Assembly (NCBI GenBank): GCA_963800255.1
Contig: CAWDAK010000022.1
Coordinates: forward strand, 1-64,000
Origin: DATFVA01 sp963800255
GTDB lineage: Bacteria; Bacteroidota; Ignavibacteria; Ignavibacteriales; Ignavibacteriaceae
DNA: 64,000 bases
Direction: 5' to 3'
The translations under genes and the position numbers were made by a program. Below, piece after piece: positions 31,801-39,007 of this stretch; within the stretch, counting starts at the first letter, position 1, and each line of letters starts with the position of its first letter. Under the pieces are notes generated by a model. That model was given only the letters and a program-made list of their open reading frames with translations. It was not told the DNA's origin and made no database searches.

Positions 31801-32473
31801 CAATTCCTGTGAAGATATGAATCAGTTCAGTATAACGCAGCCATTCGATATTTATGACGGCGTGGACTTTACTTATTCTATCTTATATGGGATTGCAGAT
31901 TCGACGGCTGCTGTAGCATTATTAACAAATGGAAATTCAGTATCCTATAATTTGTATTTAATTGATGATGCAACTGGTAGTATACTAGTGCCGCTGGACA
32001 ATATCATATTTGACGAGGGAAATATTTTTCAGTACGCAAACATCCGATATCAATTAAATACAACTGGACTGGGACGCAGAACAGTAAGAATGAAACTTGT
32101 GACTTCAAATAATTTTGATGCCGACTATACACTTAATCAAAGCTTAAACGATGGAGCCGAAGCCTTGGAAAAGATGAACATTATTCATAAAAATGTTGAC
32201 TTACCTGTAACAGAATACAATTTGGCTCAAAATTATCCAAATCCTTTTAATCCTACTACAGAGATATTCTATCAAATTCCGCAAACTGGTCAAGTAACGT
32301 TAAAAATTTACGACATCCTAGGTAAAGAAATTAAGACCCTAATTGATGAACCAAAAAATAAGGGGCGTTATTCTGTTAAATTTGATGCTTCTAGATTAGC
32401 GAGCGGAATATATATATATCAGTTGAAAGTTAACGACTATATGAATTCGAAAAAAATGATCCTTTTGAAATGA
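28871..32473 (+). CDS. T9SS-sorted secreted protein with phospholipase C/S1-P1-like N-terminal domain
   Basis: A 1200-residue protein with a signal peptide (ends LFAH). The N-terminal region (about 18-350) has HKGNVHQYLV, ISHFWDAD and LCHLLGDMSVPAHAHGDEHG, a His/Asp pattern like the zinc sites of bacterial phospholipase C and S1/P1 nucleases. The middle part is a long beta-rich region of unknown type, probably propeller-like. The C-terminal sorting domain starts NYPNPFNPTTEI (near residue 1120) and ends MNSKKMILLK. The stop codon is interrupted by a group II intron: unspliced it reads T+GA (stop at 32473), spliced it would read T+AG, so the protein is the same either way. The zinc-hydrolase assignment is by motif only. 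Confidence 0.8.
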   Translation: MKYFLIMFAFLTGVLFAHKGNVHQYLVSQGYQLFKSTNSSISQIENNFNTILAGAIEEDENDPVFHYKDFLVGDNAIISISHFWDADDGNFNDNTFRVAWQNFAGTIGPYHNAYLKARLYADGGWTYTFNHTPWLRVQKANGDWLRLVDNTPYPISLSYYSLADLFVNNRMRTELIGTYEMFNENTQRYEWYDGDVYVDDDFKNQVVFEFLGRLCHLLGDMSVPAHAHGDEHGLPPTDEYEDWMGSSTQNYSVFNYQNVGGLRYPTDSDPIHYLMYTTQQRADYYGSNGPYEGDGDAIIGGDYTTEEYFYLFPIFSGEGGDLGGPTGTGGPFNTANKENIRNWTFPQAIKATAGLFYWFATETNLLLKINVKNNFTYGTIKVGTNTTPLEKNSPYTFGATIDQSVSFLTQPQIYQNILRVWNRNGVPSSFSKWQKQVGQNPPVDLANGNDCAYSFTASQGDNNATYIAGMMKNYKINKFYKTEFDGTFTEGLPMYVVQENSGQIFADPIYTPGVVSYNFEGWTDDLTEPINRTIYPNDNKTYTALYKNANYSNNTNSFFKNGRKQFLRTPDGKLHKVYESMGRVWYERSTNNGQSWDVVTSFGYDDMPAQQPYIDYIVHDNIILVAIGYYLDRGQWGTFWRMDVLYSSIESDCFSDVSFIETPLDSPEGDVTVVTDHAFAWNNNYESLFIYKKIFNSTPEQLSYVYGILTPDNGPCGPFQFNVLASGFVNGSSTTAKNISIDVAKNSNKFHLAWEQDNKIEYLEYQYNNGVLQILDQAEYTSSSGTGFTGHTNPSIIALGDNAKLVWRGTRNYYPDGGEAQYYRQNSILYKEPGVEGFGQFGSNASNPYINKSDDGTYFAFAWSENNGAVNKFADNTLNNIWTMPNNIGKDIQLSNGNNKFTMYAETYNNGAIPYYFKTSANLGAMQYNIPSYTDGPATGREGIITSGHAELFFNFGDISIDDRPVEFVPLAEHPQYNSCEDMNQFSITQPFDIYDGVDFTYSILYGIADSTAAVALLTNGNSVSYNLYLIDDATGSILVPLDNIIFDEGNIFQYANIRYQLNTTGLGRRTVRMKLVTSNNFDADYTLNQSLNDGAEALEKMNIIHKNVDLPVTEYNLAQNYPNPFNPTTEIFYQIPQTGQVTLKIYDILGKEIKTLIDEPKNKGRYSVKFDASRLASGIYIYQLKVNDYMNSKKMILLK

Positions 32474-33030
32474 GCGCCAAGCAAAGCTTGGACTATTCTA
32501 ATCGGGTGAGGCAGGAAGTTGCGAACCTGCCAAGTCCTGATCGTGGTAAAACTCTAAAGCCACGTAGCGAGAAGCCGGAGTATAGCTGGAAACGGCTATA
32601 TTCTAAGCGGCTTGACAAAGTAATCACTCCTGATGAAAGTCGGGAAGAAAGGATGCAACGCAAAAGACCGGGTTGCAACGAAAGTGAACACAAAGGTAGC
32701 CTCGTAAAGACCAGAAACAGAGATGGACGAGACGTTATTTTACGAGCGAAGTCAGCATCATTAAATCCTTGATGATTAGAGCAGGGTTTAATGGCATCTC
32801 CGGGGTGTTAGTGACGACACGGTCAGACAGAAGGTTCAGGAACTTTCCCGCAGAGCGGGATCGCTATCAGCTAAGGCTTATCCTATAAGGCAACGAAATG
32901 GATAAGAGATGGCAGGGAGTCGGATGAGATCATAGTACCGGAATCCCGGAAGTGGAAGGGATGGAATGGTGATGCAGCAAAACATTACCGTAGGAAAGGA
33001 TCTCTGCTAAATAATAGCTTCGAAGAAATA

Positions 33031-34365
33031 ATGGAAAATGTATTGCAGGAGCTAACAAACATAAGACAGTTCCAACTTACAGGAGGAGGAGCCGAGAAAA
33101 TCCAGGAGTTTTCCCGCAAAGCGGGATACGAGAAGGCAAAAGCCAACCCGAAGTTCAGGTTCTACAGTCTGTACGATAAAACCTATCGGTCAGATATATT
33201 GGAAGAAGCTTATCGCAGAGTGAAATGCAATGGTGGAACAAGCGGAGTAGATGGAATAACCTTTGAGGATATTAAGGCAAAGGGAAGTATAGAATACCTG
33301 GCAGAACTTCAGGAAGAACTGAAAGAAGGACAGTACAAACCAAAGCCGGTAAAGCGGGTGTATATACCGAAGGCGAATGGAAAGAAAAGGCCATTGGGTA
33401 TTCCGACTATTCGTGACCGCATAGTACAAACGGCATTCTTAATGGTGCTGGAACCGATATTCGAGGCTGACTTCACGGAATCGAGTTATGGATTCAGACC
33501 AGAGAAAAGTGCACACGATGCGATAAAGGAAATATACAAATACCTGAACTGGGGGTGTGAGGAAATCTATGATGTTGATCTGGAGAAATACTTTGATACA
33601 GTAGAGCACTGGAAGCTGATGCGGCTGCTGGCAAGAAGAATTTCAGACGGAAAGATACTGCACGTAATAAAGCAGTGGTTAAGCTGCGGATATGTGGAGG
33701 ATAATCAGCATCGACAGAGTAAGAGAGGCACACCGCAGGGAGGGGTGATAAGTCCGCTGCTTGCAAACATATATTTGCATCCGGTAGATAAAGCATTCGA
33801 GAGGAGCGGAATAAAGAATATCAGCAAAGGTTCAATACATCTTGTGCGGTATGCAGATGATATGCTGATACTTGCACAGAAGAACCTGGGAAAAGGAGTA
33901 GAGATACTTGAGAACTATACAGAGAGGTTAGGGCTGAAGCTAAATAAAGAGAAAAGCAGAAGGCTTAATCTCAAAGAAGACAAAAAGGTAGAGTTCTTAG
34001 GGTTCCAATTCCAACGGGTTCAGAATAAGAAAACAAAGAACCGGTTAATACTGGTATCGCCGAGTCCGAAAAGCCAGAAGCGGTGCAGAGAACAGATAAG
34101 GAAACTTGTCAGTCATAAGCTGCCGCTGAAGGTTCAAGACCAAATAGGAAACTTGAACAAGTTTCTTAGAGGATGGACAGGCTACTTTAGACTTGGGAAT
34201 GCCTCAAAAGTGCTTTATAAAATGTGTGGGTATACAATGAAACGAGTAAGACGGCTTCTTCAAAGGAACAGAGGAAGAAATGGATATGGATGGAAAAGGA
34301 TAAGCAACGGTGAAATATACGAAAGGTTTGGATTGTTCTATAACTACACTGTTCAATGGCTATAG
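33031..34365 (+). CDS. ltrA: Group II intron reverse transcriptase/maturase
   Basis: A 444-residue intron-encoded protein. Reverse transcriptase blocks: KRPLGIPTIRDRIVQTA (RT2), GFRPEKSAHDAI, the RGTPQGGVISPLLANIYLH block, and the catalytic YADD in VRYADDMLIL (about residue 275). A maturase X domain follows (NKFLRGWTGYFRLG), then a short basic C-terminus. There is no HNH/Zn-finger endonuclease domain, so it belongs to an En-minus lineage that probably primes from nascent DNA strands. It lies within intron domain IV and helps splicing and retrohoming. Confidence 0.95.
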   Translation: MENVLQELTNIRQFQLTGGGAEKIQEFSRKAGYEKAKANPKFRFYSLYDKTYRSDILEEAYRRVKCNGGTSGVDGITFEDIKAKGSIEYLAELQEELKEGQYKPKPVKRVYIPKANGKKRPLGIPTIRDRIVQTAFLMVLEPIFEADFTESSYGFRPEKSAHDAIKEIYKYLNWGCEEIYDVDLEKYFDTVEHWKLMRLLARRISDGKILHVIKQWLSCGYVEDNQHRQSKRGTPQGGVISPLLANIYLHPVDKAFERSGIKNISKGSIHLVRYADDMLILAQKNLGKGVEILENYTERLGLKLNKEKSRRLNLKEDKKVEFLGFQFQRVQNKKTKNRLILVSPSPKSQKRCREQIRKLVSHKLPLKVQDQIGNLNKFLRGWTGYFRLGNASKVLYKMCGYTMKRVRRLLQRNRGRNGYGWKRISNGEIYERFGLFYNYTVQWL

Positions 34366-34387
34366 TTGAAAGTATAAATTATTTAGG

Positions 34388-34421
34388 AAAGCCGTATGAG
34401 GGAAAACCTCACGTACGGTTT
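34388..34421 (+). ncRNA. Group II intron domain V
   Basis: A 34-base hairpin with the catalytic AGC triad (34390-34392). Lower stem gccgta (34391-34396) pairs with tacggt (34414-34419), and upper stem tgagg pairs with cctca around a GAAA-type loop. This is the catalytic core of the ribozyme; its integrity suggests splicing competence. Confidence 0.85.
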
Positions 34422-34484
34422 GACGAGGGTTCAAGGGAAACAGCCCACGAGTGGGAACTGCGCCCTTGTCCTACTCTACAGTGT

Positions 34485-34532
34485 CATTTGGCACCTCAAA
34501 AATGGATAAATTAAAACAAACAATTGAGGTGC
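34485..34532. repeat. Left inverted repeats of the DUF1670 cassette
   Basis: Contains catttggcacct (34485-34496), a perfect 12-bp inverted match to aggtgccaaatg at 36194-36205. It also contains a local hairpin gcacctcaa / attgaggtgc (34491-34499 with 34523-34532). The array starts three bases after the spliced stop of the upstream T9SS gene and ends at the presumed start of the DUF1670 gene. Confidence 0.8.
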
Positions 34533-34535
34533 TAA

Positions 34536-35382
34536 GTGAAAATCAAAAGAAGAGACTTAAACAGACAACAAATAAAAAGTTCGGAAGGAGAGTTCATATG
34601 GGAATTAGAAAACTCATATGAACTCTCTCCGAAAATCAGCCAGATGATATTATGGACGGCAAAAGAATGTTTATTGAAAGAGAACAGTTTAAGAGAGGGA
34701 CAAGTAGAAGTAACAGCCATAGAGATCGAAGAGCGTGCAGGAAAAACAATTGAAAAGATGGAGAAGAAAAGAGTAAGGATAGCAATAGATAATGGTATAG
34801 AGGATCTGGAGATAACGCAAGGAATATGGAAGGATAGAACTAAGGAGGAAAAAAATAATAAGGATAACGGAAGAAGCCCTGGAGCAAAGAGCAGTATTAA
34901 GCCAGGAAGATATAAGTAAAATATTACAGATAAGTATAAGGACAGTCAAACGAGACATAGCCTACATTAGGAAAGAAGGAATAGAAGTAATAACCAGAGG
35001 TTATTTACATAATATAGGAAGAGGACAAACACATAAAGTAAAAATCATCGGTATGTATTTGGACGGAAATACATATAGTGAAATAAAATTAAAAGCAAGA
35101 CATTCAACAGGAGCGATAAAAAGATATCTGGAGAGCTTCACAAAAGTATTGATGGCACAGAGAAAAGGGATATATAGAATAAAGGATATAAGTGCAGTAA
35201 CCGGGATAAGTGAAACACTGGTAAAGCAGTACAATGAGTTGATAAAAGAGAGTAAAAAAGATAAAACAAGGAAAGAGAATCTTAAGCTGTTAGTGGAAAG
35301 GAACAGCTATAGAGAGCATATAAAAAAAACAGTCAAGAAGCATTCAGAGCCTCTGGCAGCTATGATGGGAGGCTTGTTATGA
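34536..35382 (+). CDS. DUF1670 family protein A (one frameshift), three helix-turn-helix-like modules
   Basis: The GTG at 34536 has gagg seven bases upstream. An alternative ATG at 34502 reads MDKLKQTIEVLSENQKK but needs a further frame change near 34580. Removing one A at 34814-34815 joins the two frames (EIRKEYGRIELRRKK IIRITEEALEQ) into about 281 residues. The N-terminal part has WELENSYELSPKIS. Three putative HTH modules follow: LSQEDISKILQISIRTVKRD, GNTYSEIKLKARHSTGAIKR and YRIKDISAVTGISETLVKQY. The family has no known function; repeated HTHs suggest DNA binding. The stop overlaps the ATG of gene B (ATGA), so the two are translationally coupled. A/T-rich codon use. Confidence 0.72.
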
Positions 35383-36183
35383 GTTTAAATCCGACAAGAG
35401 ATCGATATGAAAGCATAAACAAGAGGAACTTTCATCAGGCAATAGTAAACCTGCTGGAGAATGAATATAAAATATTAGGCTCAAGAAAAGTATTGGATAT
35501 GCTGGCAGATGATATAGAGAACCTGCACAGGGAATATTATCCGGCAAAGAACCAGGTGGGGTTTGGAGAAATAGTTTTCAGAACAACGAAAGATGATGGG
35601 CAGCGTCAAAGCTATGGAAAAAAGACAGAGGATTATGCATCAGTAACGGTAGTTCTGCCACTGATAACCAGAGAAGATGTTGAAAGAAGGATATATCTAT
35701 AAGAAGGGAGACCGAAATAGTAACTATAAGCACAGAGAAGCAAGGGATATAGAGACAATGGTAAGGTTGCTGAAGGCAGCCAAGGCACAGGGAGGGCTAC
35801 TAAGTGGTGCAGAGCTGAGTGTTTTAATGAATAGAAGCCTGACTTCAATAAGAAAATATTTAGATGCTTACAGAACAAAAACCGGAGAGATACTTCCGTT
35901 GAAAGGATATGTACTGGACCAGGGAAGTTTACCGACACATAAAGGAATCATAATAAGTTTATATGAGCAGGGTGTCTCTCCAGCTGATATAGTCTTGAAA
36001 ACAAGTCACAGTCAGGATGCGGTAGACAGATACATAAAACATTATACCCAGGTTAAGAAGCTCTTAAGAAAAGGAATGGATGAAGAATCAATAAAGGAAA
36101 TAACTGGAAGGTCTATGAAAGTGGTAAGAGAATATATTAAGTTATATCATGACCTAAATCTTGGAGTAAGAACAAAAAAGTGA
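35379..36183 (+). CDS. DUF1670 family protein B (one frameshift)
   Basis: Start ATG 35379 with gggagg upstream, overlapping gene A. First frame: RDRYESINKRNFHQAIVNLL, DDIENLHREYY, GFGEIVFRTTKDDG, YGKKTEDYASVTVVLPLIT. It stops at 35702. Deleting one base near 35685 joins it to GYIYKKGDRNSNYKHREARD and three HTH-like modules (GAELSVLMNRSLTSIRKYL, GVSPADIVLKTSHSQDAVDR, MDEESIKEITGRSMKVVREY). Total about 267 residues, the usual DUF1670 length. A and B are distant paralogues, so the module is a pair. Function unknown. Confidence 0.75.
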
Positions 36184-36193
36184 AAAATATGCC

Positions 36194-36205
36194 AGGTGCC
36201 AAATG
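36194..36205. repeat. Right terminal inverted repeat of the DUF1670 cassette
   Basis: aggtgccaaatg, the perfect inverted copy of 34485-34496. It lies 10 bases after the stop of DUF1670 protein B. Together the pair bounds a 1.72-kb unit holding both genes. No clear target-site duplication is visible outside it. Confidence 0.7.
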
Positions 36206-36242
36206 GCCCTATAGTAAATAAGGAAGAACCTGAGTAATATCT

Positions 36243-36286
36243 TGGCACCTCAATAATGGATGTCTCCATATTGAGGTGCCATTTTT
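36243..36286 (+). terminator. Strong hairpin with T tract, terminator built from the cassette repeat motif
   Basis: Arms tggcacctcaataatgga (36243-36260) and tccatattgaggtgcca (36265-36281) pair almost completely around tgtc, followed by tttttaa. The arms reuse the GGCACCTCAA word of the left cassette repeats. 18 of 19 bases of ttggcacctcaataatgga match 34488-34506 as a direct repeat. It can terminate transcription from the DUF1670 genes. Confidence 0.75.
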
Positions 36287-36713
36287 AATAGAGGGGTGAG
36301 ATTTCAATCGCTCAAAAGAAAACAACATCTCATTTTAAATCAGAATTCTTTGAATGAACCCTATGAAAAAGGGCAAAAATACGGTATAGGCAATGGCATA
36401 TAAGTTGAAAAACATATAGGGAGTTTGAGATTATACGGAATCAGTTCCGTAAGAGAATTTGAAAGATTGAAAGTTTTCCGCCCCGATAGTTCCTGTGTCA
36501 TTCTTGGAGGGGAAAGAAATTGCTGCCCACTCAACTAGAAACCTTTGGGCCGGCTCCGGCTGGCTCGAAGGTTTTATTTTTTCATGACCACTTACCCATT
36601 AATTCCTGTCACAATTCCATTAAACTATTATAATTCAATGGTTTCTGAATTGAAATTCAGACACCCTTTAAGTAATTTTATTAACCATAAAATTTTAAAT
36701 ATAGGAGTTCAGA
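36287..36713. other. Gene-free stretch upstream of gapA, possible small RNA
   Basis: No coding frame with support. The stretch 36300-36538 contains short self-complementary patches (cggaatcagttccg at 36436-36449; ccgcccc near 36479 with ggagggg near 36506) and is closed by a terminator-like hairpin at 36539-36582. A small structured RNA is possible but unproven. The gapA promoter should lie between 36583 and 36700, and ataggag before the ATG is its ribosome site. Confidence 0.4.
36539..36582 (+). terminator. Terminator-like hairpin ahead of gapA
   Basis: aaacctt (36539-36545) pairs with aaggttt (36568-36574). The GC-rich inner part gggccggc/gctggctc surrounds a tccg-type loop, and TTTTATTTTTT follows. 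It lies 130 bases before gapA, with no gene directly upstream on this strand, which is why a small RNA ending here is considered. Confidence 0.6.
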
Positions 36714-37709
36714 ATGGCAATCAAAGTAGGTATAAATGGTTTTGGAAGAATAGGCAGATTGGTATTCAGACGCAGCCTTGCGCTGGGCGGATTTGACTTT
36801 GTTGGTATTAATGACTTAACAGACGCAAAGACATTAGCACATCTTTTAAAATATGATTCTGTGCATGGAAAGTTTAACGGCGAAGTAAAGGTAGAAGGAA
36901 ATGATCTTATAGTTAACGGCGATAGAATAAGGATCACCGCTGAAAAAGATCCGGCAAACCTGAAGTGGAAGGAACTCGGAGCCGATATCGTTATTGAAGC
37001 AACAGGTATTTTCAAAACCAAAGAAGCCTGTATGAAGCATATTGAAGCAGGAGCAAGTAAAGTTATTCTTACAGTTCCATCTAAAGGTGATGTGGATGCT
37101 ACAGTAGTCTTAGGTGTTAATGATGAGGTTATAAAGGGGGATGAAAAAGTAATTTCAAATGCTTCCTGCACAACTAACTGTCTTGCACCGATGGTAAAAG
37201 TTCTTAATGATACTTTCGGAATAGATAAGGGCTTTATGACGACAGTTCACTCTTATACTAACGACCAGAGACTGCTCGATCTTCCGCACAGCGATTTGAG
37301 AAGAGCCAGATCTGCAGCTCTTTCTATAATCCCGACAACTACAGGCGCGGCCAAAGCAGTTACCAAGACGATACCTGAACTTAAAGGTAAGCTTGATGGA
37401 TTTTCTCTCCGCGTACCAACACCCGACGGATCTATAACAGATTTTGTTGCGATTCTTAAAAGAGATGTAACAGTTGAAGAAGTTAATGCTGCAATGAAGA
37501 AAGCGGCTGATGGTCCAATGAAAGGAATTCTGGAGTACACAGAGGATCCGATTGTATCCGCTGATATAGTTGGAAATCCTGCTTCATGCATATTTGATTC
37601 TCTTTCAACAATGGCTATAGGCAACCTTGTTAAAGCAGTAGGCTGGTATGATAATGAATGGGGTTATTCATGCCGCATTGTAGATCTCATCAAGAAAGTT
37701 GCGAAATAA
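36714..37709 (+). CDS. gapA: Glyceraldehyde-3-phosphate dehydrogenase, type I
   Basis: A 331-residue glycolytic enzyme oxidising glyceraldehyde-3-phosphate with NAD(P)+ and phosphate. Features: NAD-binding GINGFGRIGRLVFRR at the N-terminus, the catalytic Cys in SNASCTTNCLAP (near residue 151), HSYTNDQRLLD and WYDNEWGYSCR at the C-terminus. It starts at the ATG at 36714 with ataggag upstream and is followed by a terminator hairpin and then pgk, the next step of the pathway. Confidence 0.97.
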   Translation: MAIKVGINGFGRIGRLVFRRSLALGGFDFVGINDLTDAKTLAHLLKYDSVHGKFNGEVKVEGNDLIVNGDRIRITAEKDPANLKWKELGADIVIEATGIFKTKEACMKHIEAGASKVILTVPSKGDVDATVVLGVNDEVIKGDEKVISNASCTTNCLAPMVKVLNDTFGIDKGFMTTVHSYTNDQRLLDLPHSDLRRARSAALSIIPTTTGAAKAVTKTIPELKGKLDGFSLRVPTPDGSITDFVAILKRDVTVEEVNAAMKKAADGPMKGILEYTEDPIVSADIVGNPASCIFDSLSTMAIGNLVKAVGWYDNEWGYSCRIVDLIKKVAK

Positions 37710-37720
37710 TTTGGTAAGGT

Positions 37721-37756
37721 GACTGTCCTAACGAAAAGTAGGACAGTCGTTTTTTA
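37721..37756 (+). terminator. Intercistronic terminator between gapA and pgk
   Basis: Perfect 10-bp stem gactgtccta (37721-37730) / taggacagtc (37739-37748) with loop acgaaaag, followed by gttttttaa. Only about 24 bases separate it from the pgk start, so pgk needs readthrough or an own promoter. It probably makes gapA transcripts more abundant than gapA-pgk ones. Confidence 0.8.
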
Positions 37757-37779
37757 AACGACGTCAAACCGGGAATATA

Positions 37780-38979
37780 ATGAAGAAGCTTTCAATAGAT
37801 AGTTTAAACCTTAAAGATAAGCGTGTGCTTGTACGGGTTGATTTTAACGTGCCTCTGGATGAAAACCAGAAAGTGACTGACGACAGGAGAATAACAGCAT
37901 CACTACCGACGATTAATAAAATTATAAAAGACGGCGGGAAGGCAGTGCTGATGAGTCATCTTGGAAGACCTAAGGGAAAGGTGAAACCTGAATTCAGTCT
38001 GAAGCCTGCTGCAGAAAAACTGAGTGATCTATTGGGAAAGGAAGTTAAACTTGCACCCGATTGTATAGGTGATGAAGTTAAGAAGATGGTTGATGATATG
38101 AAGGATGGCGACGTGATTTTGCTTGAAAACCTGCGGTTTCATTCTGAAGAAGAGAAAAACGAGAGCGGATTTGCTGAAAAACTTGCAAAGCTGGGCGATG
38201 TTTACGTAAATGATGCTTTTGGTACGGCTCACAGGGCCCATGCTTCCACCGAGGGTGTAACACACTTTATTGATACCTGTGCTGCAGGATACCTTATGCA
38301 GAAGGAGCTTGATTATCTTGGATCAGCACTTAGTGATCCTGAAAGACCGTACTGCGCCATTCTCGGCGGTGCTAAAATTTCCGGAAAGATAGATGTGATA
38401 ATGAATCTTTTCAGTAAAGTTGATACGTTGATAATCGGCGGCGGGATGGCGTTTACATTCTTCAAGGCACAGGGTAAGGAAATTGGGAAATCCCTGCTTG
38501 AAGAGGAAAAACTCGATCTGGCGGAAGAAGTATTGGAAAAAGCGGAAGAGTTAAAGATTAAGTTCCTGCTCCCGGTAGATGTTGTTGTTGCTCCCGAGTT
38601 CAAGAACGATTCTCCCTCAGAAACTGTAAAGGCAGATAAGATCCCTTCTGATAAAATGGGATTGGATATAGGAAACGAAACAATTAAATTGTTTTCTGAA
38701 GAACTGATGAAATCAAGAACTATTGTCTGGAACGGTCCTATGGGTGTTTTTGAGATGGATAATTTTGCTGAAGGTACTTTTGCTATTGCAAAAACTCTTG
38801 CTGAAGCTACTCAGAAAGGTGCTGTTACTATAATAGGCGGAGGAGACTCTGCAGCCGCGATAACAAAAGCAGGCCTTGATGAGAAAGTTTCGCACGTTTC
38901 AACAGGCGGAGGAGCTTCGCTTGAATTCCTTGAAGGCAAAACCCTTCCCGGTGTTGAAGCTCTGAGTGATTCAAAATAA
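37780..38979 (+). CDS. pgk: Phosphoglycerate kinase
   Basis: A 399-residue enzyme making ATP from 1,3-bisphosphoglycerate. Motifs: VLVRVDFNVPLD near the N-terminus, LMSHLGRPKG, LLENLRFHSEE, GGAKISGKIDVI (hinge/nucleotide domain) and GGGDSAAAI near 353. Follows gapA and precedes a rhomboid protease gene. Confidence 0.97.
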   Translation: MKKLSIDSLNLKDKRVLVRVDFNVPLDENQKVTDDRRITASLPTINKIIKDGGKAVLMSHLGRPKGKVKPEFSLKPAAEKLSDLLGKEVKLAPDCIGDEVKKMVDDMKDGDVILLENLRFHSEEEKNESGFAEKLAKLGDVYVNDAFGTAHRAHASTEGVTHFIDTCAAGYLMQKELDYLGSALSDPERPYCAILGGAKISGKIDVIMNLFSKVDTLIIGGGMAFTFFKAQGKEIGKSLLEEEKLDLAEEVLEKAEELKIKFLLPVDVVVAPEFKNDSPSETVKADKIPSDKMGLDIGNETIKLFSEELMKSRTIVWNGPMGVFEMDNFAEGTFAIAKTLAEATQKGAVTIIGGGDSAAAITKAGLDEKVSHVSTGGGASLEFLEGKTLPGVEALSDSK

Positions 38980-39007
38980 ATTTGATTGAAAATTAAAGGA
39001 TAAGTTA

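Larger units (their letters stand above)
32472..34479 (+). mobile_element. Group II intron (complete, with maturase gene)
   Basis: The intron RNA begins GAGCG at 32472 and ends ...CCTACTCTAC near 34479. The ~560 bases before the maturase gene carry the folded domains I-IV, including a GGATGAGATCATAGTACCG-type segment near 32923-32941. Domain V and a domain VI-like hairpin follow the gene. It is on the same strand as its host gene. Boundaries are inferred from consensus ends; the 3' end could shift by a base or two. Short open frames inside the structured RNA (for example 32470-32772) are not genes. Confidence 0.88.

Noticed and set aside
32470..32772. 100-residue plus-strand reading frame after the T9SS gene
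   Set aside because: It lies in the structured 5' part of the group II intron RNA and has no protein-family pattern.
34485..36205. Classical transposon with a target-site duplication
   Set aside because: The inverted ends are present, but no direct flanking duplication is visible and no transposase-type catalytic motif is seen in the two DUF1670 proteins.
36287..36582. tmRNA, RNase P RNA, SRP RNA or 6S RNA
   Set aside because: None of the conserved core sequences that I know for these RNAs could be found; only a generic hairpin structure is visible.
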